Below, piece after piece: positions 11,125-20,747 of a DNA stretch of 64,000 bases. Source of the DNA: Benincasa hispida. Lineage: Eukaryota > Streptophyta > Magnoliopsida > Cucurbitales > Cucurbitaceae. The stretch is taken from contig NC_052356.1 of the NCBI RefSeq assembly GCF_009727055.1, positions 2,672,534 through 2,736,533 of the forward strand. The letters are read 5' to 3'. The position numbers and the translations under genes were made by a program. The notes under the pieces were generated by a model. The model made no database searches and was not told the DNA's origin. It worked only from the letters and a program-made list of their open reading frames with translations. The first letter of the stretch is position 1, and the number at the start of each line of letters is the position of its first letter.

Positions 11125-12919
11125 TGTTGGGGATGTCCTAAAACTCGCAGTTCGTAATTCATGTTAAACATTTTATAAATTATTATTGAGTAAATTATTC
11201 AATAAAGTTATTAATATTGCATTCTATTCAGAAAATCCAATAACATATCCTTGGCTATTGTATGAACACTTTAACTTTATGTGGTGACATAAGAAGAATC
11301 AAGTTATAGTATATAGCTTAAATGGTCTATAAGAATATGGATGAAATTGGGTATCTCATCCTGGTAACACTATTGGATGTGGCCCATTTTGTATAACTGA
11401 TACAAATGATGTGATTCACTAATCATTCATGTAGAGACGTGTAAGTGGAGGCATCCTATGCAACGAGTTTGCATAAGACTAGACCTCGAAATAGTCATTT
11501 TTTCTTTATAACAACCGTTTACTGTTAAAACTAACTATTTCAACATAAATGGCCTAGGGTAACTCGATCTCAATCCTGAGCTAACTATGAACTCCTGTTT
11601 ATTATGGGATTATCCTTTGATCTACAAAGGTGAGAGTAGTTCAAAAACACTACTTGATAAGCCTCTCATTTTGGGGATAAGACATAATAGATAGCTGAGG
11701 ACATAATAATGCAAGATAGAATTCACTCCTACCCAACTTAGACTAGCAGATAGGTTGTTCTCTTAAGTGTTGATGTCTAATCTTGAACAACGGGGCCCCA
11801 CCCTCTCTTGGTAGAGAGGGATATGATTTATAAAAGGTATCATAAATCAATTATTCAATAGAGGGTCAGTGGGAGCTTAAGGTGCAAGATATATTTATAA
11901 AGGTAAAACGTTATTTTTTATCTAGCTTTAAATATGAACTACCTATGAAGGATCGACTTACTAATTATGGTCAAATGGATAGAAATATATCTACAGTGAG
12001 GAGAGTACAACTATCGAACTATAGTGGTGTGTCTTGATAGTTAATAAATAGTAATTAATTCAGATTAAAGAGTTTAACCAATTCATTACAAATCGTTGGA
12101 GCTCATGATCTGTAGGTCCATTAAGTCCATTTATTAGATTGTAAAATTGGAATAGCAAATTGAGTATTGATTGGATAAATTTTCGAATTAGGGTTATGAA
12201 TTTGAATATTTAAATTATGATTTAAATATGAAATTGAATCATATTAGTGGAATTGGTATTTTATTAATTTAATATTAAGATATTAAATTAATAATTATAA
12301 TTAAAAGGTTTAATTAAAAAATTGAAATTAGTTTATTAATTATTAATTTTGAATTAATCATATAAAACTAATTATTAAATATAACAATTTTTATTGAATT
12401 ATAAAATCAATTTTGAAACTAAATATAACAATTTTTGGGAAAAATCTACTAACCGTTTCTTGGGTGGTTTGTCATCCAATTCCACCTCGAAATTATAATC
12501 AGCTCCAAGTAGGAGCTGCCCTCCGTGCAAGTCACTCTCCCTGCATGAAAACATGTTATATAATGAGTCTTCATGCATGGATTTGGGATAGATTTTCTGG
12601 AATTTTTACTGAAGTGCTAGAATTCTGAAAAACTCTAAAAACTCATCCAAATCCTTCTCCAATTCCGTTTGATCAGAGTGTTTCCACTACATATCCCTTC
12701 TTGAGCATAGTGGAGAAGACCTTGGTGGTGGTCTTGTTGAAGTATCAAGCTCAATCTTGGAGTAATTCAGCAAAACTCGTGGATTAAGTCTTCAAAGGTA
12801 ATATTTGCTTCAAACCTTCCATGAATATCTATGAATAGCGTGATTAAAACTCAAATTAATAGTAGGTAGAGTGCTTATTGATTTCGATTTGTTCCGCTGC
12901 ATGTTATATTACTCGTTCA
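11125..12919 (+). repeat. Copia LTR 2 (3' LTR of element 2)
   Basis: Opens TGTTGGGGATGTCC directly after the polypurine tract AAGTGGGAGAT and ends ...TATTACTCGTTCA. It matches LTR 3 (15386 onward) closely along its length, including the AACTCCTGTTTATT, CCCCACCCTCTCTTG and GTGGTGGTCTTGTTG landmarks. Length 1795 bp. No 5-bp duplication can be shown because the left neighbour is a tandem element. Confidence 0.85.
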
Positions 12920-13640
12920 CATATATCTGTGGAGTTTATATATCTGTGTTTGGGGTTCAGAGTTATTTAGTCTGAGTTCATATATCTGTGTTTGGGGTAC
13001 AAAGTTGAGTTTATATGTCTAGGTATCTGATACAGTTTTTTAAACTCTATTAATATGTTTTTTATGATTACCATTTTTGTTTTGAAACTTTTTTATTCAA
13101 TAATTCTACCCATCTTTGTTTGAATAAAAAATGGCTTGTAATTTTTTTCTTTTAATTTTTAGAACTTTTCTTTCTTTCTTTCTTTTTTAGGCAATGAACA
13201 ACAATTGACCCATTACATTTCTTGTAGAAATATGGTTGTATAAAATGAGAAACCAAAGAGAAATCAAAACTTTCTAGCCAATTTTTCTCCATGAATTTCA
13301 TTATCATCTTCTTATTTTTCTTCTTCTTCCTATTGTTGCTCTATATTTTTATTATGTCATATATTTTTTTAATTAAATATCCCCCACATCGTAACAAATA
13401 ATGGATTGTCACCACATTTCTTCAACAATTTCACTTTCATTTCCTCTAAATTTGGAGGATCTACAGAGAACAAATATCTATTTTTCACTAATTCTTGCTG
13501 GAAAATGTTCCAAGAAAAAAAAATTCATTTTATGATTTTTTTGTTATATTCTTAACACTCATTAGATATGTGAATTCATTACATGTAAATATTGCACTTA
13601 ATGTAGACAAAATAATATTTTTTGTATAATCAACAAACCT
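12920..13640. other. AT-rich spacer with a short direct repeat
   Basis: No gene is seen. Two 33-bp copies of a GAGTTTATATATCTGTG... unit lie at 12932-12964 and 12974-13006 (42-bp period) with a third partial copy after them. The TTTGGGGT words resemble the terminal region of the repeat that ends at 14526, so this could be its left end; that is a guess. Confidence 0.4.
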
Positions 13641-13659
13641 ACAATATACTTTAACAGCC

Positions 13660-14350
13660 ATGAGTGTTATAGTAGTCAGAAGTGGTTGTCGAAGTTGATT
13701 ATCGAAGATAATTTTTTGCTAGAGTTTATTGTCAGAGGTGGTTGTCGGAGTCTGAAGTTGGTCACATGAAGGTGTATTAGAGGTGGTTGTCGATGTTTTT
13801 CATTGGAGGTGGTTTTCGAATCCTGGAGTTGGTCAGGCAAAAGTAGTCGTTAAAGTTGATCATCAAATATGATTTTCATTGGAGATTGTAGTCGGAGGTT
13901 AAGAGCCCTAAGTTAGTCGCATGAAAGTGGTATTAGAGTTGGTTGTCAGAGTTTATCGTCGAAGGTGGTTGTCGAAGCCATGAGTTGTTCGTCGGAGTTG
14001 CTCGCTCAAAGGTGATCATCGAAGGTGATTTTCATCGGAGTTTGTAGTCGGAGGTGGTTATCGAAGTTGGTCATCGCAGTTTTTCGTCGAAGGCAATTTG
14101 TCGTCAGGGTTGGTAGCGCGAATGTGGTCGTCAGAGTTGAGTCACCGGAGGTGGTTGTCAGAGTTAGTCGCACGAAGTTTTTCAGAGCTCAGAGTTGTTC
14201 GCCAGAGATGTCATCAAAAGTCGTTGTTGGAATCTGGATTTCATCGGAGGCGGTTGTCGGAGCCCGAAGTTGGTCGCTGGAGTTTCCATTGGAGGTGGTT
14301 GCTGGAGTTGTCATCAGAAGTGGTTGTCGAAGGTCGAAGTTAGTTCTCGA
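13660..14350 (+). repeat. Degenerate GGAGGTGGTTGTCG minisatellite
   Basis: About 690 bp are built from variants of GGAGGTGGTTGTCGGAG, GTTGGTCGCA and CATCGGAG words at irregular 30-60 bp spacing. Base composition is much richer in G than on either side. Open frames at 14025-14389 on both strands are by-products of the repeat. Related sequence in reverse orientation lies at 54400-54575. Confidence 0.65.
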
Positions 14351-14526
14351 AGTGTGACAGTGGCCAATGGGTGAATCCATTGAAAACATGGGAAGAAGGG
14401 AGAGTGGGGTGAGTTGGTAAAATATACCAACTCAACTCCACCAATATTTAAAATTGGTAGGCCAAACAATGAGTTGATATATTATACCAACTCAACTCAA
14501 CTCATGTTGGTGAGTCAAACACCCCC
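14351..14526 (+). mobile_element. Right end of a DNA-transposon-like element
   Basis: After the minisatellite comes a stretch of alternating ACCAACTCAACTC and its complement, ending in GTCAAACACCCCC at 14514-14526. The reverse complement, GGGGGTGTTTG, starts the related copy at 54287. Such ends are common on plant hAT- or Harbinger-like non-autonomous elements. Superfamily is not decided because no transposase is present and the left end is unclear. Confidence 0.45.
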
Positions 14527-14612
14527 TCACATCAGCGTAACTTTTATGTCTACTCTGAGTTGTTTGCATCCATGCTCTTATTTTCTATATTACTACATTC
14601 ATAGTCTGCAAT

Positions 14613-15170
14613 AACTCAGGTCCTAATAATTTCCGTTCACCAACCTCATCCTAGTAAACCGAAGACCTGTAACTTTTCTTATACAGGGCCTTAAATGACG
14701 ACATACTAATGCTAGCCTGATAACAATTATATACACAAACTCTATCAAATGCAGGTAAGAGTCCCAACTCCTGAAAACTCCAACACACAAGTGCATAACA
14801 TATCCTTCAACGTTTGGTTCAAACGCTTCCTTTGACCATTAATCTGTGGGTGATAAGTTGTGCTAAAATCTAACAGAGTACCCACCGCTGCCTTGAGAAT
14901 ATTCCATAAACTAGATGTAAAACGAGGGTCTCTGTCAGACACGATAGACACTGGTACCCCATGTAACCTCACAACCTCTTTCATGTATAACAGTGCCCAT
15001 TTATTCACTAAATAAGTAGACTTTCCCAGAATGAAATGCACTAGTTAGCGAGTCTGTCTGCTATAACCCAAATCACTGTAAAAGTTTTTGTTGTCTATTG
15101 ATCCCACAATTAAATCCATAGACACATTCTCGTACTTCCATTTTGGTCTGCCCAAAGGCTACAATAAACC
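14613..15170 (-). pseudogene. Ty3/gypsy integrase fragment
   Basis: Minus-strand reading gives a chromovirus-like integrase core. The frame 15041-14745 carries KSTYLVNKWALLYMKE, GVPVSIVSDRDPRF (second catalytic Asp), and DFSTTYHPQINGQRKRLNQTL, in which the usual HPQTDGQ(T/S)ERxxQ is changed: the catalytic Glu is Lys. Sequence upstream (15170-15042) still matches the DFI(V)G and TVIWVI(V)DRL region out of frame, and downstream (14744-14613) matches the EALYGKRCR and GERKLLGPE region with frame breaks. No LTR of this element is adjacent; copia LTR 3 starts 215 bp to its right. Confidence 0.88.
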
Positions 15171-15385
15171 TATAATAACTCCAAATTTCAATACTAAACT
15201 AGGGATCATTACCAAAATTTAACCTAAACTAACTTCACTAACTCCTAACGTTTAGAATGAATTCGACAACATCCTCCAAGAAATCAGGCTTGACTGAATT
15301 AATTGAACCAACCTTATTTCCTCAATTAATGTAGTGTGTGAATTGGACTTTAAAATACCTGAAGAGATCGAAGAAGAGTTACTTA
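15171..15385. other. Short unassigned spacer
   Basis: Nothing recognisable; possibly further decayed gypsy sequence. LTR 3 begins at 15386 after GTTACTTA. Confidence 0.3.
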
Positions 15386-17090
15386 TGTTGGGAATGTCCT
15401 AAACTCATAGTTTGTAAATATTATTAAACATATTCTATTTATCAATAAAATTATTATTGAGTATTTTATTCAATAAATTGTTATTGATATTGCATTCTAT
15501 TATAAAAATCCAATAAACAAATCCATGATTATAATATGAATGCTTTAACTTTATATGGCGACATAAAAGGTGATCAAGTTTTAGTATATAGCCAAAACTA
15601 TGTATAAGTATATAGATGAGATTGAGTACCTCATCTAGTGACATTATCGGATGTGGCACACTTTGTATACTGATACTAATGATAAGATCCCAAAATCATT
15701 CATGTGGAAACATGTGAGTGGAAGCATCCTATGCAATGAGTTTGCATAAGACCGGACCTCGAAATAGTCACTTTTCTTTATAACGACCATTTACTGCTAA
15801 AACTGACTATTTCAAAAAAAAAAAAAAAAAAAAACCCAATGACCTAGGGTAACTCGAACTTAATCCTGAACTAACTATGAACTTCTATTTATTCAGGATT
15901 ATCCTTTGATGCATAGGTGAGAGTAGTCCAACATCACTACTTAATAAGCCTCCCATTTTGGGGATAAGACCGGATAGATAGCTGGGGACATAGTTCTACA
16001 AGATGGAATTCACTCCTACCCTACTTAGGGTTAGTAAATAGGTTGTTCTCTTAAGTGCCCATTTCTCGTCTTGAACAACAGGACCCTGCCTTCTCATGAT
16101 CGAGAGGGTCATAGTTTATTAGTTGGACCTGTAAACCAAATTGTTCAATAGAGGATCAGTAGAAGCTTAAGAAACAAGATGTATTTACATGGGTAAAACG
16201 ATAAATTTGACCTAGCTGTAAATACGAACAACCTGTGAAAGATTGACTTATGGAATATGGTTAAAGTTGACAGAAATATATCTACAGTAAGAAGAGTGCA
16301 ACTATCAAGCTATAGTGGTATGTCTTGGTAATTAACGAATATTGATTAATTCGTCTAAAGAGTTTAGCCTATTAATCTCAAATCGTTGTAGCTCATGAAC
16401 TAGGTCTATAAGGTTAGTTAATTGAGCGGATTTGAAATGTTCAAATTCGGAATTAGGGTTTTGAATTTGAAGTGTTCAAATTTGGTTTAATTAATTGTAT
16501 TCTATATAATTAAAACGTTTAATTTTGTCGAAATTAAATGGAATCAGAGAGATTAATATATTTAAATGATGATTTAAATATTAATTAAACATGAATAGAA
16601 TTCATGTATTAATTAGGTGTTTGATTAATTTAATATTTGATATTAAATTATTATTTAATTAATTAATTAAACTTGTTTAATTAATTATTTAAACTAAAAA
16701 TTGTTCAACTTTTGAATATCAAATTCTGATTTGAATTTTAATTACATTTATTTTTGCTGAAAATTAAATTAAATTGAAAAATAAAATTTAAAAACAAAAT
16801 TATATAGTGGATTAATCCAACATTTGTTAGGCTAATCCTTTAATAAACACCTAGCCCGCTCACAAGTGCTTTTTGAAGTGGCATTTGGTTGAATGTGTTA
16901 GTGGTTGCATGAGGTGATTGTTTAAAAGACTCCTAATTTCTAAGATTTGGAGAGAAATTTGGGTTCTTTGAGAATTTTCTGAAAATTCCTGAAGCTCTCT
17001 CCCACAAACTCTCTTCTCTCGTTCACCTCATCGAGTGTTTCCACCACACAATCTGAGACAGAGGATAGTAGAGAAGATCATTGGGGTGGT
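15386..17090 (+). repeat. Copia LTR 3, first part (split by gypsy insertion)
   Basis: Starts TGTTGGGAATGTCC and runs parallel to LTR 2 through the shared internal landmarks. It carries a 20-base or longer A run near 15815. It stops at 17090 inside the CCACCACA...GGTGGT region that in LTR 2 continues into ...GGTCTTGTTGAAG; the missing end resumes at 22862. The last five bases, GTGGT (17086-17090), are the left target-site copy. Confidence 0.88.
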
Positions 17091-19223
17091 TGATGCGCGG
17101 AAATTGGACATCAATTTTACTCGACAACCAACTTCCCTTGGATGCATTATGCGATGCATGTTCCTAAGATATGCGTTGATAATGAAAGGTCGATGGTCAT
17201 GCGCTGGAGTGAATAATGCGTTAACGAATGTATGCGATGACCTCCTGCCACAAGTTTTCTTGCGTTCACACCAAGTATAACATGAATGCGAGTTTCTCGG
17301 GTAATCCGAGGTCAAACACAGGGACTTGTAACTATATGTTTGTGGTGATTGTGCATGCGGCGGTAGAATAAAAGAATGGAGGGGATATTGTTAAGTTAAT
17401 CCTACTTCTACTCCTATCTATCAGACAACGCAATGAGAATATGCATGAAAGGTAGAGATGCAACAAACCTTGACATGAAATAAATGAATCGGAAAATAGA
17501 TAAAATGCGGAGATGTTTTCATTGAACCCTTAAGAGTGACCGCAAGGGAACCTTAGTCAGCTTCAGACTATGCGATCATGTTACAACCATACACAGCAAG
17601 TCATTTTCCAATGGAAATGTGGTGCCTAGGACGCATGTGTTGAACGCAAAGTATCCATAGAACTTATTCCTAAGTCTCTACTCTTGTCTTATGCGATGAT
17701 GCAAAATGCATGAAAGCAAAGTGACCACATTCAATTGTATCCTATCTCTAGGATGCATGCGATGTGTTAATAACAAATAGTGCTCATTCCTAAGTGCTTA
17801 TCTCTTGTTTTATGTGTTCTAATCTGGCTTTCCCAAGCCTAGATTCTGACCTGACCTTCCCAAGCCTAGCTCTTGTCCTTAGACTACCCTCTTGAGTATC
17901 CCTAATGGATGAATGAAGCATACATAATACAAGACAATCGCATAAACTTTGCTAACCTACGGTTGCTACTATCTCTAGTGAACAACGCATACCTTGTTTA
18001 CTGCATCCAACCACTTACCCTCTCGAGTAGTTGATCGTTGCTGACTTCACTCATAGACAAGCAATGCGTTAGCCCATAGAAAGGCATTGCAGCAGCTTCA
18101 CACTAAGCAAATAAGATTACTCACATACTCGCACAATGCACACCTCTCAGTGGGTTGCTACATGCTTCATATCTCTAATCCACATGACTAAGTATGCAAT
18201 ACCCAAGCAATCCCACTAAGTGTTGCAATGAAAGTAAAGATGCTAAGCAAGAAGATGGAAATGAAGTTGAAGGAAACAGAGAAGTGCATTGAAAACACAT
18301 TGTATTAATTTCTTAATTCCAAAATGTCATACAATACAATATAGAAAAAGAAAGGAAAAAGAAATGACCGGCTGGAAGCAAAGATTTTCTTCCAGCAGAT
18401 GTGCATCAAGGCTGCCGATGGTGCCATGGATGGGTGGAGAAGCTGACTCTCTCTAGATCAAGCTCCTGTCGAAGGCTCCGATCGTCACTCGGAATGGATG
18501 AAGGAGGTGAAAAACTCTCAGCCATCTTTTCACGCAGTTGTTTGGATCGCGGGGAAAGTCCCCGGTTCACAAGGATCCTTCCATGGGTGATTTGGAATTT
18601 TGCTCATCGACTTCTATTTATAGAGTTTGGACCGCCGACAGCATTAATTGAACTGCTCTGAGTCTGACGTTCGGCGCGTTAGTCCTTTCTGAACCTCTGC
18701 CACCAACAGCGTGGTAGGTGAAATGTTAGCATCAGCTTTAGATTTTCTCGAGGTAGATGTGTTGATGCCTTCATTCCACCAACTTTGAGTTGATCCCATT
18801 AGAATACGTTGTCGCATAGTCGCAGTCATTCAATGGTTGTATTCACTTAACACTGCAACTATACATGATGACCGCAATCGCTTGACGAGCGCAACTCCCA
18901 TGCGATGGATGCATATGGCTGATTACTGCAACATCCATGCGTTGATCGATGCGTTTGCCATGCGATGGAGTGTTTCTCTGCATGCAGTCGTCTATGCGAT
19001 GGTCTGGTTTCCACGTTTGCATTCATTTCCTGCATTGGCTACAAAAATAGAACATTGAATGTATAATTAACACAAAGTAATGGGTTAGCTGAGATTCGAT
19101 ATGTTTCTCAATGCAAACTCTTTTCCTCATGAATTCCTAGCATGATTGATGCATATTCTGCCTAACAACCTTCATAATTCTAAGTAAAAAACCTAAGATG
19201 ACATGCATATCTGCATATCATCA
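17091..19223 (-). repeat. Gypsy LTR A (3' LTR in element sense)
   Basis: 2133 bp, TGATGCGCGGAAATTGG to ...TGCATATCATCA on the plus strand. It aligns end to end with LTR B (20748-22861). Many differences are single transitions such as CG in one copy and CA or TG in the other. It is crowded with ATGCG/CGCAT and AACGCA words. Confidence 0.9.
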
Positions 19224-19236
19224 CACCCTCAAACTT
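19224..19236 (-). other. Gypsy polypurine tract region
   Basis: On the minus strand TTTAAGTTTGAGGGTG lies directly against the 3' LTR. A purine-rich GAGGGTGTGATGA-like junction is typical of plant gypsy elements. The stretch CATGCTTGTCCTCAAGCATG next to it (19241-19262) is also the usual pre-polypurine motif. Confidence 0.6.
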
Positions 19237-19560
19237 AAAATCATGCTTGTCCTCAAGCATGCGTTATACTCAAGAAATTCTAACTCATCTTCATGCTTTC
19301 TTTTGCGATGACCAGCTTCTCAGAATATAATTCACACACATCTTTGACCATCACAGCAATGCTCTCCTCCATTTTGGCCGCTTCTTCAAAAAGATCTTTT
19401 CTACGTTTAATCTGGCAAGCCTTTGCTCAAAAAAAAAATTTATTCATTCACCGCAATTTTTTGTTTAGCTTCTGAGATTGCGTTCATTAAAAAAAAAAGG
19501 TACTTCAAAACTTTGTGATGACTTATTCAAATGCGGCGTTGAACCTGGTTACGCAATTCA

Positions 19561-19722
19561 TTTTGGCTTACCCCCACGTGTGTCATGTGGGCATCCAATT
19601 CAACTCAACTCTTGTCTCGTTTATTTCAGCTTACGCCGGACAAAGAAGTTGCGATAATACGCTGATCCTGGCGACTTTCCTTCGTTTTGGCTTGCCCCCA
19701 CGTGTGTCATCCGGACATCCAA
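19561..19722. repeat. Pair of 38-bp direct repeats with CACGTG
   Basis: TTTTGGCTT[A/G]CCCCCACGTG... occurs at 19561-19598 and 19685-19722, 124 bp apart, with four or so differences. CACGTG is the G-box core bound by bHLH and bZIP factors; in a retroelement interior a packaging or structural role is equally possible. Confidence 0.6.
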
Positions 19723-20494
19723 CTACGAGCAAGTGCCTTTCACAACTTAACTCTTATCAACATGGGTTTCTCCATTGCATTGACAGTGGAGTTATTATTC
19801 CCAAAATCACACTTCAATTTTTTTTTTTTTTTTTTTCAAATGATCGCAATATAATGAATGCAATTCTCCGAGACCGCTGCCACCCCCAAACTTAGAGGTT
19901 GGCAGCGTTCTCACTGCAAAGCTAAAAAAAATTACAAGAATGCAATAATAAATGTTTGAAAAAAGGTTTGCGCAAAATAAAACTTAAAACTTTCAAAATT
20001 TGAAGAAGCTAATAAAAGTAAAGAATTCCTTGCGTTGATTAGTTAGAAAATGTGGTGAATTATATGTACCATCATAGAAACATCGTAAAACAACGCAATC
20101 GATAAAGAAAGGATTTCAAAAGGATAAGGCATACAAGATAACAAGAAAAGACCTTAGGCGGAACAACGCATGCACTCATACGTTGGAATCCACGCGATTG
20201 AAGCCTTGCGTTGAAGGGTGAAAGGAATTCTTCCGTTGAACCACGAACCGAGGAGACTTATTTTTGCACCTATAAGAGCAAACGTACCCAAAACCAAGGA
20301 AGCAGCCATATATCCAAAATAACAATAAAATAAAAATAACATATACTAAGGAAGCAAAGTAAAGATAGAGTAGAAGATGTCCCTGGAAAAATAAGAGTGT
20401 TGTCACCGCAAGGAGTCTTCCGCGCAGGAGATGGGTCTCAACTGCCTGGGTCAAGTTGCCTTCACCATTGGAGCTTACGACAAGTGTTGGGCGC

Positions 20495-20568
20495 CGCAAA
20501 AGAATTGAAGGCAGTTCTAAGCTCATGGTGGCCACCATGAGCTTAGAACTGCCTTCAATTCTTTTGCG
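20495..20568. repeat. Perfect 74-bp palindrome without spacer
   Basis: Arms of 37 bp (20495-20531 and 20532-20568) are exact reverse complements, centred on GGTGG/CCACC, with CGCAAAAG and CTTTTGCG at the outer ends. Pairing stops sharply at both outer edges. As DNA it can extrude a cruciform, as RNA it would fold into a loopless hairpin. Confidence 0.92.
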
Positions 20569-20723
20569 ACTGATTGCCCTCCTACCTTAGGGTCAATACT
20601 GACTTTCAGCGCATTGCCTACACTTCAATATTATTTGCAACCTGGTCGCACAAGCTGTAATACACCCAAGATAAAAAGTTTGCTCGCAGAGACACAAAAC
20701 ATAACAAATATTTAGTTGCAAAG

Positions 20724-20741
20724 TCTCCGGCAACGGCGCCA
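20724..20741 (-). other. Primer binding site, tRNA-Asp (gypsy element)
   Basis: On the plus strand TCTCCGGCAACGGCGCCA matches the 3' end of plant tRNA-Asp with CCA at 17 of 18 bases. Six bases separate it from the LTR edge. This fixes the element sense as minus and its 5' LTR as 20748-22861. Confidence 0.88.
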
Positions 20742-20747
20742 AAAACT

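Larger units (their letters stand above)
2457..12919 (+). mobile_element. Copia element 2 (LTR - internal - LTR), sharing its left LTR with element 1
   Basis: The left LTR is 2457-4656, the primer site 4659-4670, the coding region 7224-10987, the polypurine tract about 11114-11124 and the right LTR 11125-12919. The order gag, protease, integrase, reverse transcriptase, RNase H is Ty1/copia. Element 1 pol (1-2320) ends at the polypurine tract just before the same left LTR, so the layout is internal-LTR-internal-LTR. The LTRs differ in length (2200 and 1795 bp) and the left halves are visibly less alike than the last about 220 bp, so this is not a simple recent insertion. All reading frames are broken; it cannot be autonomous. 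Confidence 0.85.
19224..20747 (-). other. Interior of the gypsy element, no coding domain recognised
   Basis: 1524 bp without a retroviral domain on either strand. Open frames (for example 20538-20176 minus and 19515-19895 plus) show no known motif; the longer minus frame is hydrophobic but begins inside a palindrome arm. Contents: a T run at about 19818-19836, two G-box-containing direct repeats (19561-19598, 19685-19722), and a 74-bp palindrome at 20495-20568. Confidence 0.65.

Noticed and set aside
12413..12628. 71-residue frame in LTR 2
   Set aside because: Lies inside the LTR, no motif, not conserved in LTR 3.
14025..14389. Frames on both strands around 14.0-14.4 kb
   Set aside because: By-products of the GTCGG-type minisatellite with Val/Glu/Ser repeats.
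20176..20538. 120-residue minus-strand frame in the gypsy interior
   Set aside because: Begins in a palindrome arm, is low-complexity hydrophobic, and lacks gag or env-like motifs.
20724..20741. tRNA gene at the GGCAACGGCGCCA match
   Set aside because: Only the 3' acceptor end matches and it lies at the LTR edge, so it is a primer site.
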